Shown here piece after piece: positions 34,617-46,282 of a stretch of 64,000 bases of DNA (position 1 is its first letter; every line of letters starts with the position of its first letter). The stretch lies in the NCBI RefSeq assembly GCF_023278565.1, contig NC_064679.1:2046001-2110000 (forward strand), written 5' to 3'. The notes below the pieces were generated by a model. The model saw nothing but the letters and a program-made list of their open reading frames with translations. It was not told the DNA's origin and did not search any database. This DNA is from Colletotrichum lupini. Its lineage: Eukaryota > Ascomycota > Sordariomycetes > Glomerellales > Glomerellaceae. Both the position numbers and the translations under genes were made by a program.

Positions 34617-35013
34617 ATGGGCATTTCCACAGAGGCCGTCATCGCCATTGTCGCTCTATTCATCGCTCTTCCCCCTATCATATTCAAAGTCTTGCAATGG
34701 ATGCATCGAGAACAGCGGCGTTCTGAGCTCCCAGGTACAACCTCCCTGGGCCCCTTTTCAGCTCCATCAACTACTTATTTCCACACGAAGGAATTGACGT
34801 TAACCTTTGACTCGTCGTATAACAGCACCAGTGGTCTCCGCCCTCGCGCAATACCAAACACCATGGATACCTGACTCCGATGCCTCCCACGAGCTTTTCG
34901 CACTTACACCCCTCGAATTTGACCGGAGCACCACGAACGCATCAGAATCTTTCTCACGAACGCGCGTGATGATGGAGTACACGAGGGTCACGGTGAACCG
35001 TCGAGGCCTATAA
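34617..35013 (+). CDS. small single-pass membrane protein, function unknown
   Basis: Two exons, 34617-34734 and 34826-35013, join in phase 1 (GTACAA donor, AACAG acceptor) to give 101 residues. Residues 6-28 form a hydrophobic helix (AVIAIVALFIALPPIIFKVL). A basic stretch follows (MHREQRRSE), indicating a type-III or tail-in anchor with a cytosolic C-terminus. The remainder is polar with no recognised domain. Small proteins with this build are common unannotated fungal genes. The gene call rests on the good splice junction and on the frame staying open through both exons. It could be a chance structure. Confidence 0.5.
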
Positions 35014-35525
35014 GCCCGCACATTGGCAATCTACAGGGTCTCCTTTGTAGATTGACCTGTACATCACCAACAATGCGAGAGGAGGAGCTGCATGCCACCG
35101 CTAGATTTAGGCTCGGTCGCCCTCGGCGCGGTACCTTCGGATACCAACCTTGGGGAAGTGGAAACAGCCCTTCGGCGCCGCACCCCACTTGGACGGGACG
35201 GTCGGCCGGAATATTCGGACAAAAGCCAAAACTAGCATCGCACGCTACGACCACAGAAACACAGCATTTCAGGCGTTTGGATATTGTTAGACAAGATCTT
35301 TGAGTGTAGAAACACTTTTCAGTCTTCACGTCGCTATCTTCCCATCAAACGGCGCAACATGCATTTAAATCTAATCGCATTCACCCTGCATTCTATGAGA
35401 TGTTTGATTGGGCCAACATGCCCTGTAGACCACTGGCGTCACCCACCCACAGTGAAACTTGAACGCTATTTTGTCTCTGGTGGAAGCATCGCGATACTTC
35501 AGATATCTTGCGCTATCCAAATCCA
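35014..35525. other. intergenic region, convergent 3' ends
   Basis: About 510 bp between the small membrane-protein gene and the minus-strand PARG-like gene. Nothing recognisable beyond presumed 3' UTRs. Confidence 0.5.
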
Positions 35526-36527
35526 TTAAACCCGAAGACCGCCCAATGCTTCTTCAAATACCTCAAAATTTCCCTCATTCTTCCGATCGTAAACCGCAAA
35601 CCAAACCTCCCTCCACCACCCACCCCCAAACTCTGCCTCACCCAGCACCTCGAGCCAACACTTCACAATCTCCTCAGGAGGGTTCCTGAATGCACCGCAA
35701 CCCAACGCGCCCAGCACAAGCAAGCTGTGACCCCGGCTCGCCGCCATCCTCAAACAAAGCCTCATCTTACTCATCGTGAGCGTGCGATCTGTCTCCTTAG
35801 CAAACTCATACACTTCTTCGTCTCCCGCAGGCGTAGAGATTTTCCGGTTCACCACTTCCGGTCTCCGAATCGCCGCGATGCTGAGCACACTAACAACGGG
35901 TAAATCGCCATACGCGACTCGCGGAACAAGAAGCTTGTGGCCACTCGCCATGTCGCCCCGAATTACAACCACATCAGGCGTGTAAAGCCCTCCGCGGCGC
36001 TTGAAGGGATAATACCGCTTATGCAAGCTGAGATAAAGCGACGAACGATAACACATGGCCTCCTCCTGCGCAATCGCACCTTTCAACCACCCGCCGCCGG
36101 CGTGGATATCTGAAGCCATATTCAGCACGGCCACACGGCCGCCATCAGGTCGGCGCGCAGCGAGTTCGATCGCCGCATTCAGAGAGTCCTCGTTGACGAT
36201 CTTGATCTTTGCGCGCGGGGTGTGTCCCGGGCAGGCTGAGGTTTTGAGAGGCGGGAGGTAGTCCAGGTGCAGATCTTCTGATTTTGAGGCGTTGATGTTG
36301 GGGAGGTGGGGAAGGATCTGGGGAAGCGCGGAGCGGGTTTCTGCTGCGACGGCGGCGAGTGATGGACTTGAGCGGTCTGATGGCTTTTGGGCGGGTTTTG
36401 ACGAGGATGAGGGGCCTGGTGCTGATGATGACTGCGTGGGGGACTGTCGATTTGGCGAGCGAGGTTTCTTCTGTACTCCGCCGCCGTTCCTAGAAAAAGC
36501 GAAGTCGAAGAGGTTTCTCTGCGGCAT
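35526..36527 (-). CDS. microbial-type poly(ADP-ribose) glycohydrolase (DUF2263/TIGR02452 family)
   Basis: A single-exon 333-residue macrodomain-fold hydrolase predicted to remove ADP-ribose polymers from proteins. Residues 12-75 are low-complexity and Ser/Pro-rich, probably disordered. The catalytic PARG signature GGG-x7-QEE is complete at residues 144-156 (GGGWLKGAIAQEE). Further family motifs are the VLNMASD strand before it and the LGALGCGAFRNPP loop near the C-terminus, which contacts the terminal ribose in related structures. The N-terminus has Q-R-N-L-F-D-F-A-F, close to but not matching a PCNA-interacting box, which would need two adjacent aromatics. Length and domain position match other fungal members. 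Confidence 0.9.
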   Translation of the reverse strand: MPQRNLFDFAFSRNGGGVQKKPRSPNRQSPTQSSSAPGPSSSSKPAQKPSDRSSPSLAAVAAETRSALPQILPHLPNINASKSEDLHLDYLPPLKTSACPGHTPRAKIKIVNEDSLNAAIELAARRPDGGRVAVLNMASDIHAGGGWLKGAIAQEEAMCYRSSLYLSLHKRYYPFKRRGGLYTPDVVVIRGDMASGHKLLVPRVAYGDLPVVSVLSIAAIRRPEVVNRKISTPAGDEEVYEFAKETDRTLTMSKMRLCLRMAASRGHSLLVLGALGCGAFRNPPEEIVKCWLEVLGEAEFGGGWWREVWFAVYDRKNEGNFEVFEEALGGLRV

Positions 36528-37230
36528 CGTGATGTTTGATGTTGAGACGCTGCTTGACGGTTGAAGTTGACAAAAGCTTTAGGTTGAGATGAAGGATTGA
36601 TATGGTGTCTTGGGATGGATGCCTAGCGCCTGAACGAGACGGAATGCGCCTAGAAGCGAGATCCTTGCTGCGGGGTTAATGGTTCGGACGTTTGGTGCTG
36701 TGAGTGCCTGGAGATCTCTTGCGCCGCCGAAATTCTTGCAAGGATGCGCGTTCTGATTGATGAATCGCCAAGAGAGGCAATGTATTCAGGGAATCGCTGA
36801 CGTTAAATGGTGGAGAAGAATCCGAGATGTTGGATTGGAAAGAAATAAGGTTGTCGATGTTCAGTAGCTGCTGTCGATATTAGAAGTGAACCGGCTGACC
36901 GGGCTGACTCACTAGTGGTGCCAATTTCTCTCCAACCGTTCGGACGCACGTGTTGGTCAAAAGCTGTTGCAACGGAAGGCGCATTGAGAGCGAATAGATA
37001 AGGCAAGACACAAGCGGTAAGAGCAACAGAGAAGGAGCTGGCGACAGGTGATTGGTGTAATTGCGCTTGTGGCTCTTCACGCGGACACTCCGTGGTTTCT
37101 ATGTTCCTATGTGTATCGAGGCTGAGTGTTGGGCATGGGTATCATTTCAGATTTTGTCTAGATGATTTATACATGGTGTTACAAAACTTTACATCCTTCA
37201 ATGTGCCTCTCATATCTTTAATAGGCATCT
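36528..37230. other. intergenic region
   Basis: About 700 bp containing the promoter of the PARG-like gene and the 3' UTR of the BCS1-like gene, both minus strand. No gene supported. Confidence 0.5.
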
Positions 37231-38712
37231 TTAGGCTTTTGTCTTTATGGCTCCCTCAGGAATCGCCTCCTCAGCCTCAAATTTGCGCGGGATAAGACCT
37301 TCAGCCATATCAATCGCGCTCTGCATGTCATTCTTGTTGAACAAGAACAAGCCCTGGATCGCAGCTGTACTCGTGAACCGGTTCGCTGTCCCCCCGGTGC
37401 CGTTACCAAAGAGACCCAGATCTTTCAGTCTCTGCAAGAATCGTTCCCGACCAGCACCGTCTGTGTCCACGTCGCCGTAGAAGCGGTCCCACATCAGACC
37501 TGCCTGGTACTTAGTCGCCTCGCCGATACGCATCATCATGTCTACTCGACCCGGTCGAATCAGCGCCGGATCAAGACGCTCAATATGGTTCGTGGTCAAG
37601 AACGCGATGCGCTCCTCGCCGGCAGCCAAGCCGTCAAGAGCATTGAGCAGGCCAGAGAAGGTGACACTAGCGCCGCTGTAGCCATCGGCATCGCGCTGCC
37701 GGCGATTGACGAACGCTGAATCCGCGTCCTCTAGCAAGAGAATACTCCTGCGGGGCAATTTCGTCAAGAGATATGCCAGCTTGTCGTCCGTCATACCCAT
37801 CTCGCTGAGGTTGACCATGGCCACGCTAAAGTCCAGCTCACCAGCAAGAGACTGAATAAAGGAACTCTTGCCGCTGCCAGGAGGTCCGAACAGCAGGTAT
37901 CCACGGCGGTAGGGGATACCGCGGTCAACATACCACTGCTGTCGTCCCAGGAAATCCTTGACGTCGTCCACGATGCCTTCCTTCACGCCCTCATCCAGTA
38001 TAACCGAGGCGAGAGGTCGCTTCTTCCGAGGATCACCGAGCGGCGCCCATTCCATGCCTCTTGCAGAGTATACGACCGTCTTGCCCTCGTTCGCTTTCGC
38101 CGCCAGCGCGTGCGCCTCACCGAATATGTCCTCGAAGACGTGACGGTGCGCCCACAGCGTCGTCAATTGCACAATCTCGTGCGGCTCGCCCGTGTTCATG
38201 TTGGCCGTGTTGTGCTTCTCGCGGTTGATTGCGATGAACGCATTCTTGTGCTTGACGATATGTCGCCCGTACCCAGGCTGCAGGAAAAAGTGCGCATTTG
38301 TCGGGCTATTTGCACCTCGCTGGGTGGTAGTGGTCGTCGAGACGGAGAGGTTGTGGATGCGGGTGATGCGCGAGGCAATGAAACCGGCTTGCTCGCGCGG
38401 CTGCGACAGCCACGCGAGAATCCAAGGGTACGCTGGATCCTGCTTGCTGATTTCGACATTGACGAGGAGGCGGCGGCGAGCAGCTCCGGCTGCGACGACA
38501 ACGCCTTTGCGACCGAAGGCTGCGACTGCGCCTAAGCTCGCGAGGCCGATGCCGCCGGCGAAGAGGGGGTTGTTGAAGAGGGCATCGAGGTTGAAGATCG
38601 AGGCTGGGCCGGACGACGCTGCTGTCGGTGCCGCGATCGGAGCTGCCACCGGTATAGCAGCCGCCGGCGATGCAATCGGTGCTGTCGAAGCTGTGATTTC
38701 GGTCGGGGACAT
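37231..38712 (-). CDS. BCS1-like mitochondrial AAA ATPase
   Basis: A 493-residue AAA protein; the family founder Bcs1 translocates the Rieske iron-sulfur protein across the mitochondrial inner membrane during complex III assembly. An Ala/Pro-rich N-terminus is followed by a hydrophobic segment at about 48-67 (LFAGGIGLASLGAVAAFG). The BCS1-specific domain follows, then Walker A GPPGSGKS at about 276-283, Walker B ILLLEDAD near 324-331, and the second region of homology TTNHIERLDPALIRPGRVD. The open frame continues upstream to 38865, but only from a TTG codon; the first ATG is at 38712, which I use. Filamentous fungi have several BCS1-like paralogues, so this need not be the true Bcs1. Confidence 0.88.
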   Translation of the reverse strand: MSPTEITASTAPIASPAAAIPVAAPIAAPTAASSGPASIFNLDALFNNPLFAGGIGLASLGAVAAFGRKGVVVAAGAARRRLLVNVEISKQDPAYPWILAWLSQPREQAGFIASRITRIHNLSVSTTTTTQRGANSPTNAHFFLQPGYGRHIVKHKNAFIAINREKHNTANMNTGEPHEIVQLTTLWAHRHVFEDIFGEAHALAAKANEGKTVVYSARGMEWAPLGDPRKKRPLASVILDEGVKEGIVDDVKDFLGRQQWYVDRGIPYRRGYLLFGPPGSGKSSFIQSLAGELDFSVAMVNLSEMGMTDDKLAYLLTKLPRRSILLLEDADSAFVNRRQRDADGYSGASVTFSGLLNALDGLAAGEERIAFLTTNHIERLDPALIRPGRVDMMMRIGEATKYQAGLMWDRFYGDVDTDGAGRERFLQRLKDLGLFGNGTGGTANRFTSTAAIQGLFLFNKNDMQSAIDMAEGLIPRKFEAEEAIPEGAIKTKA

Positions 38713-41700
38713 GATCAACGACGGTTGTGATGGCTCCAGGCTCGCATCGCGCGATGTTGGTGCGGGCTTTGGGAATGTGGAAATGTTCGACGATTTTTTG
38801 AGACGGACCGGAAGCTTGAGCAGGGATGATGGAGCTTGCCTCAAGTCACGGAAGGCTCTGAGCAAAATCCCCGGTCAAGCGTTCAGGGGCCTACCCCTGT
38901 CGCTACGTGCCCTTAGAACCCTTGCGGCCCCGGTACTCCGTACTGTGTAAGTACTGGACAGCTCTTTCCACAACTGCTCGGTGACATTCTCACCAATGTT
39001 CTTTGACATTAACGTCTCTATGGATCTGCACCTTCCTGTCCCCTCTAGAAGCACTGTATTCGAATCAGAGATGTTCTCAGAAGCTTTTTGATGCACGATG
39101 CCTAAAAGCTGCATCCCTTCAACCTCCGGCAGTGCAGCTCTTTTCAGGACACCGGAAAAGAACATTAAATAACCAGTATAGGGACCATCAACGGCCAATT
39201 GTTCTTCGATGATGCCGGTATCTTAGACGGACTCCAATCTGGTATTCGGTTAGTTAGCCCTGATTATTTCGCGGCTGCTGCATCTACGGGAATCTAGCTG
39301 CCGCATCTTAGTGTGAGACGAAACAGACTACTTTCGCCAGAATCCGACCAAAATCACCCCTAGCAGAACCCCGAGAAACAAGGGCCACCATCAGGTAGTG
39401 TCGATGAGGCTACTAGAAGCTGGATAGAAGCCCAAGAGAAAGATAACTCAGAATGGGATCGTGGCAAGATCACGCATAACTACATGGGGTCGGCGCCTAA
39501 GTTCAAGATCTGAAAAGTCATCATGTTGTCCCTGGTTGTTTTCACTGCGTACGTCATCCAGCCCTTTCGAATTGTAGAAGGGGGAGGCCAATTGACTGAA
39601 ACCCCAACAGAAGCTTGGAAATCTCTATCTCCATTCCCGCTCGTGTCCAGTTCTTCGAGGAGTTTGGCTTGACCCTGATGCAGGCAATCGTGCCTTTACC
39701 AATGTGCGTCTTCACCCTCGGCTTGAGTCCTGTCGTTGGCGGTCCATCATTGGAGGACGTTGGCCGGCACCGCATCTCATGAGTCTCTGTCTGGATGGGC
39801 CCTTAACTCTCGGCGTGAGGTTCTGCCCCAGCTTCGCTAGAATATGCGCCCCCCGGTTTCTCGTAGGGCTCTGAATCTCTTGCAGCTTGACTATCTCAGT
39901 GCTCTGTCTTCGACCACGTACATCATAATGCCGTTTCCTGGTCCAGGGCTGGTGGACGTCTGCATCGCTCTCTCACGCAGCCACAACCGCGAACAAACAA
40001 TATCCCAGTGATAGGAGCTGCCGTCGTGAGGCGGAAGAGCTGGTGCTGCAACCCGCATTTAGCACTGCGTACGGCTCCGGAATTGAGCAGCATGGCATAG
40101 TATTTGTCTCGATAGCAGTGAGATGCGTCCTAGGAGCCTTGACCGTTGTATTTTATAGAATCCCATGCCCGTTGGAACACCGCCAGAGTACAGATTTCTG
40201 GCCATGTTCGGGTATATCAGGTTCTCACTGGGGCTTTTGATTGGGCAAGGTTATTCGGGACGAGAGCAGTTCCGACACAGTCAAGAAAATACCGAGATAT
40301 GGCTGTCAATGTAAAGAAGCATAACTTGATGGTTCAGATATTCATATCTGAGCACTTGCTGACGTTGCAGAGGAAAAAGTGACAGCTCGGGCTGGCCCGA
40401 AGATGGTGATCGGCGGCGTGGAGCAGTCTTCCAGCCGGGGAAATGTCCGATCGTGCCGATGTAACTGGGTACACCTGAAAACGGGAGTTTGGGGGGCTGG
40501 ATGTGGAACCCCCACGAACCCAAACTTGTGACTTTTTGGGTGTTAGCCCGTTGAGAGCATCATTTCGTAAGGTACCAGGATGAATCGAGCAGGGCTCAAT
40601 ATGACGAACCAAGCGCGACGGCGTAAAACAAAAACAGGGGCATTTGTGGAGGGGTTATCTCTGTTGGTCGACATCGGGATGAGGGGGAGGGGAACGCAGA
40701 CGAAGTACGTACGTCGCCTGTATCTATCAGATCAATTTTTTTCTTCCAATTCTGAGGATAGTCTGGGAAGGGGTCTCGCGCGTTTCGACCAGACATGGAG
40801 ATGAGACGCGCAAGTCCTTCAAGAGATATCCGCTTCATGGTGTGACCCTTTGCCATTTTGGTGTTATCCCTTCGGCTGGGGCTGTGCCGAATTTGGTTTG
40901 CTGGGCGTCCAGGGCCACCCACGGCAACTCCAGTCTCCAAGAGCACCAAGAAATCCCAAGACAGAACCGCGCAGCACGGCAAAACGGCACTCATTTTATT
41001 TTGCTAGTGAATCCATCGCGGTGCGCTCTTGGTATCTTCTTGGCTCAGCCAGGCACCCAGCCATTGCCAGCCAATAGACCATTACGCAACGCTGTCTGCC
41101 GGTGGCGCGGCTTATTCAGGCCAGATGAGGGGGACTGGATGGGGTGCAACACCTTGGCGCGCATGAGTTTGCTTTGCGCTTGGCCTTTTTGCTTTTCGAG
41201 TGTTGTCTTTTTTTTTTCTTAGCCGTCTCAGTCGTCTGGTCTCATTCTTTAACCGGCCTTGTCCTGCAGCCACCAAGCCCAATGATGTTTCTGGCGTGGC
41301 GACCTTGTTTCTCACTCCTTCAACGACATCTCTAGAGTCTTTGTCGCATCTCAACTTTACAATGCCGCATCTACACCCATCGCGATAGCTTCATTCTATC
41401 CGCCTCGACGAGCTCAAGCGACATCTTCCACCTTCTTCAATGATCACGACGACGACCCACCTCATCACCACATCAGCCTCATTCTGCTGACGACGGTTGC
41501 TTCTCACTTAACCACAACGCAAAGGTATAGCTTACGTCACTCGAACGCTCCCTTGGCAGCCATTCCTCCCTCTCGATCAAGACCCCGTGTGTCCTGCGAC
41601 ATCACGCCTGGCTCCCATCGCCGGATCTTCAACTCTCTTGCGCTCTGCTTCCTTCCCGCGGCTCTGCATATGTGACTCTGACCTGCATCACCAACAACCG

Positions 41701-41821
41701 CCACCCAATCGCCGGTGCGTGACGGCCACCACCTCATGACAACCTCACCACACCACCACCCCCTCACCACGAACCACACCCAAAACCGCCCAATCACATC
41801 CGTCGCCAAACAAGAACAACC
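38713..41821. other. 3.1 kb intergenic region
   Basis: No supported gene. Frames on both strands are short and overlapping. One 46-codon stretch near 39375-39510 on the plus strand has protein-like composition (WIEAQEKDNSEWDRGKITHN) but is closed by stops on both sides and resembles nothing I know; it may be a relic. The right 400 bp are CT-rich and CACC-rich, consistent with the promoter and 5' leader of the glycosyltransferase gene. Confidence 0.5.
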
Positions 41822-43242
41822 ATGTTCCTCCCCTCACCACGCATAAGACGCCTCTTCATCCTCCTCTTCCTCGCCTTCCTCGTCGGCAACGCCCTCTTAT
41901 TCCTCGTCCTCCCCTACGACAATCCCCTCGTCCTCGCCTTCCGCTTCAACACCGCCAGCCTCAAAAACTGGTGGCGCGGCCCGGGAACCGAAAAGGACGC
42001 CTGGCTGTACGAGCCCGCCAAATTCCCCATCGAGTACCGCACCGACGTCGGCCTGCTCATCAAGACGGGCTACGGAACTCGTCACCGGCTCGCGGCGCAG
42101 CTAGAGGCATTTGACCTCACGGCGCGGGATAAGGATGCGTTTGTGGTAGTGGGCGACTGGACGCCGCGGGAGAATGGGACGATTGCCGGGGTGAAGGTGC
42201 ACGATGCCATTGGCGGCGTCATGGCGATGCCGGAGATGAGGGCCCATCATGATGCGCCCAAGTTTAAGGAGTATCTGGCCCTCACGGATGCCGTGCAAGA
42301 AGGGGATGATGCTAAAGCTACTGAGATTGGCCAGAGTTTCGGGTGGGATCTGGATGCGCTCAAGGTAAATACTCTCCCTCCTTCTTTTCCCCGCGTGTTC
42401 GCGCACGCAATGCAACGAGAGCGTCGTACTGACAGCAGCACAAGTTCATCTGGGGCCTCGAATACATCTACGACAACCTCCCGCCAAAGAAATGGTACGT
42501 CATCGTCGACGACGACACCTACCTCGTTAAATCCTCCCTCCGCCTCCTTCTCGCGCATTGGGACTCGGACGAGGCGCAGTACATTGGCAACGCAGTCGGC
42601 GACTTCAAGGGCCGCTTTGCGCACGGCGGATCAGCCGTCGTGATATCGCACGAGGCGGCGAAACAGCTCCTCTCTCGGCGGGACGTTGTCGCCGCGGCGC
42701 AGGAGCACTCGCTCGAGGAGACGTGGGGTGATAAGCTTGTCGCAACGGCGTTCCAGAAGATCGGGGTGTACCTCGATGAGCGGTACAGCCACTTCTTCAA
42801 TGGCGAAAGGCCGAATATCAGCAAGATGATGGCGGACCGATTCTGCTCGCCGCTCGTGTCGTTTCACGGCGTGGCGGACCCAGCCGAGATGAAGAAAGTT
42901 GGACGGGCGTTTGCGGACGAGAGGAGTCCGGTATTCTGGGGACAGCTATGGGAGATTTATGGCGCGCCGTCAGTGGAGGAGTTTAGGAGGGTGCCGGTGC
43001 GGCCTGGGCGTGATTATGTTGGGAGGATTGATGAGCGAGCGAAGATGGTGCACGCGGTTACCAGCGCAGACGCGTGTTTGAAGGAGTGTGAGGGTATGGG
43101 GAGCAAGTGTTTGGCGTGGGCTTGGGTCGAGCACACTTCGGAGTGCAAGCTCAGCCCGTGGATGATTCTTGGGGAGGAAATAGAGGGGCACTATTCGGGG
43201 ATCAACACGGACGAAGTTGAGAAGCTACAGGTAAGTTGTTAA
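41822..43242 (+). CDS. type II membrane glycosyltransferase (GT31/Fringe-like) with C-terminal apple-like segment
   Basis: A 448-residue Golgi-type enzyme from exons 41822-42364 and 42439-43242 (phase 0, GTAAAT donor). The basic N-terminus followed by a hydrophobic helix (about 10-32) gives type II topology. The catalytic domain shows KKWYVIVDDDTY, with the metal- and nucleotide-sugar-binding DDD at 205-207, and HGGSAVVIS as in Fringe-like galactosyl- or N-acetylglucosaminyl-transferases. Near the C-terminus a Cys pattern (CLKEC-EGMGSKC-LAWAW-EC) resembles a PAN/apple module. The acceptor sugar cannot be read from the sequence. The stop at 43240-43242 lies just after a GTAAGT that could be a donor, so a short extra exon ending near 43330 is possible. 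Confidence 0.82.
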
Positions 43243-44811
43243 GAAGGTGAAAGGGTGGCGATAGACGGCAACGGTAGACATGAGAGCGTGATGATACCCA
43301 GGGAACACATAGGCGTAGCGGCGGTTAGGATTGGATTACATTTCGTTGGTATTTGGGGGACGGCGCAGGTAACTAAGGATTTTTCTTCGAAAATAAGAAT
43401 CAATCCGTTTCTTTCTCCACGAGACGTTCCTATTTGCTTATTGCAGAAGTATTTTGAGAGACTGACGACTCCGGCAGCAATCTCCACATGAATATATCTG
43501 ATGCTACGGCACATCCGTATCCCCCGTGGGGGAAGCAACTTCACCGGCAGCTCGGTTTCGGGCGGGGTGCAACTCGGGCCCGATCGAGGACCGAGCTCCA
43601 TAGGGCAGGTCCGGACCAGCCCCATCTAACATGTGGCTTAGCCATGAGATTCAGATGAGCACGTGTGTGGCTTGACCACCGGGGCCCCACGAAACGAATC
43701 GGGCTGGCTGTCATCGTGCAGGGACAGTACCTTAGGAACCTATGGTGTGCTGCTGCAGCAGCGGCCTTTCCGACGGGGAAAGTCACTGTGTGCCAGTCGG
43801 GTGTGGAGGGTCCCAGGTCCCTTGAGGTTTAGTGCGAGAGGCGTCAATGACGATGACGTCTCCGTCTCATTATGTGCGCGCACACGACACTGGACACACA
43901 GTCACTGACGCGAGCTAAGCCACGCTCCATCCCATCATTTTCGCCTCTTGCAATTACCTGGTACGGCGCATTGCTGCAAGTTGGTCTAGAAGCCACGGAT
44001 GCCAACTGGTTTGGTAGTGGTGGTCGACAAGACAGTTGACGTCAACTCTATCAACCAGCTTCCCACACCACCCACCAGCCCGTCATCGCATCGCATTGCC
44101 CCTCGGACATGGAATTAAACAGCAGCAAAGCTCCTTTGGGTCTGTCCGTTGGTTTCTAACGGTTAAGATTTAATTTCCACGACTCCTTCCAATCCTCTTG
44201 GCAAACACCCTCACTGTTCAAAGCGAAATAAAGAAATCGAACAAGAAGCACCTCACGAAACGGACCACTCTCGGCTCTCATAGCTGTGTCTCCATCGCCT
44301 AGTCAACCAACCGAGCGGATCGACTTCATTTCCCAACTCTTTTCTCGAGGTTCCCTGTCGTTCATCGGTAGTGGAAACATTCCTCCCGTTTGGCCCTACC
44401 GTGGACCAACCCAGACACCAGAACTGCAAATCGCAGCTCCCAAATCCCTGTTCAGCTGTTGGGGAGCCCCGCCAAAAGCTGTTCTGAGCAGCAGGTCCCG
44501 TAACCAGCACTGCGAGTGCGGTCACTAAGCGGCGCCTAACCCCTGCGGCACTACGACATCCCACTTTCCCATAAAGACAGGTCCAGGACAGCTCACCACA
44601 CGCGGGTCCTTTTTCAAGAGACCCCGCCTGCAGGCCGTAACTTTTGGGAGAAACTTAGACATAACATACATCCACACGCAGACACACGCACCCTCCAACT
44701 CCCTATTCTTTCTTCTCCTATATTCTCGAAGCCATTCGCAACTCTGACGACAGCTGCCTCAAGTCTGCCACAACATCTCACACCCAACAACCGCGACCCC
44801 TCGAATCCACA
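43243..44811. other. intergenic region upstream of the oxysterol-binding protein gene
   Basis: About 1.57 kb with no supported gene. The last 300 bp are CT- and CA-rich without TATA, as expected of the promoter and leader of a housekeeping gene. Minus frame 44253-44564 has no domain. Confidence 0.5.
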
Positions 44812-46282
44812 ATGGCGGCCCAGACCCCAACATCAGCTCAAGCCCAGGCCAACCAGGGCAGCTGGGGAGCTTTCCTCAAGGTATGCCCTTCCTCTGCTTC
44901 CTCTTCGCTACTAAGTCTTCCAACCTTCCCTCCCACCCCTGACACGAAAAACGTAGCAGCTGACAATGGCATTTCGCCGCCCTCTCACAGTCCATCGCCT
45001 CCTTCAACGGTGACCTCTCCTCCCTGACGGCGCCGCCCTTCATCCTCTCCAGCACCTCCCTGACCGAATTCTCCTCCTACTGGTGCGAGCACCCCTCCAT
45101 CTTCGCCGCCCCCGCAAAGGAGGCAGACCCGGCCAAGCGCGCCCTGCTCGTTACAAAGTGGTTCATCAGCACCCTCAAGCAGCAGTACGCCTCCCGCAGC
45201 GAGCAGTACGGCAACGAGAAGAAGCCCCTCAACCCCTTCCTCGGCGAACTCTTCCTCGGAAAGTGGGAGGATGATGCTGGAACGACGGAGCTCATCAGTG
45301 AGCAGGTTAGGTAAGAGAGCCCTTCTTCCCTCAAGAAATACTACAGACTCTAGAGCTCCAAATCCCCAAGTTGGGCACAAGACACTGACCTTCGTTCGCA
45401 ACCAGCCACCACCCGCCCGCGACAGCCTACTCCATCACCAACCTCCCAACAGGCGTCCACCTCGAGGGCTACAACGCACAAAAAGCTACCTTCAGCCGCA
45501 CAATCAACATCAAGCAAATCGGCCACGCCGTCCTGACCATCCCGACCCCAGATGGCAAAAAGGAGACCTACCTCATCACCCTCCCCGCCCTCCACATCGA
45601 AGGCCTCATCTTCGGCGCTCCCTTCATCGAGCTCGAGGGCACCTCCTTCATCACCTCCTCCACGGGATACACCTCCAAGATCGACTACTCAGGCAAGGGC
45701 TGGCTCTCGGGCAAAAAGAACAGCGTCATTGCCTCCGTCTACCCGACAGGCAAGGAAAAGGATGTGGCCTACAACATCACGGGCGTCTGGACCAAATCTT
45801 TTGAAATCCACGAGGGCGCCGCAAAGCACAACTCCTCCAAGACCCTGATCGACACCTACGACGCATCGCAGCACCCAACCTCCAAGCTCATCGTCGCCCC
45901 CCTCGAGAAGCAGCACCCGCTCGAGTCCCGCCGCGCCTGGAAGGGCGTCGCCGACGGCATCGCAAAGGGCGACATGGACCTCGTCAGCCGCGAAAAGTCT
46001 GCTATTGAGAAGGCGCAGCGCGACCTCCGCGCAAAGGAGAAGACGGAGGGACGCTCCTGGGACCGCAGATACTTTACTGATCGCCAGGGCGCTGGCGATG
46101 CCGTGCTCGAATCCCTCGGTGGCGCCGTTGGTCTTCCTGCTACGGGCGACGCGGACAAGACTGGTGGTCTGTGGCGGTACGATGCCGAGAAGGCGGATAA
46201 GGTGCGCAGCCAGGCGGTGCTGAGCGAGGCGGACCAGGCCAAGATTGCGGGGGAGATTTTGGGACAGCAAAAGTCATCATGA
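44812..46282 (+). CDS. oxysterol-binding protein, KES1/OSH4 type
   Basis: A 421-residue cytosolic lipid exchange protein from three exons: 44812-44880, 44991-45310 and 45406-46282. The second junction interrupts the signature itself, splitting the serine codon of EQVSHHPP (residues 127-134), the fingerprint of all OSBP-related proteins. The short N-terminus (a Gln/Ala-rich leader, then [18 protein letters not shown]) serves as the lid over the sterol tunnel in Osh4. [22 protein letters not shown] and the ERRAW-like [12 protein letters not shown] helix further match the family. There is no PH, ankyrin or FFAT part, so it is the short form expected to exchange sterol and PI4P between membranes. 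It converges with the ubiquitin hydrolase gene. Confidence 0.93.

Noticed and set aside
38713..38865. N-terminal extension of the BCS1-like protein to 38865
   Set aside because: The extension opens at a TTG codon, and the first ATG is at 38712. An unseen upstream exon cannot be excluded but is not supported.
38192..38950. 252-codon plus-strand frame over the BCS1-like gene
   Set aside because: It is antisense to a gene with clear Walker motifs. The product is Ala/Arg-rich as expected for a GC-rich shadow frame.
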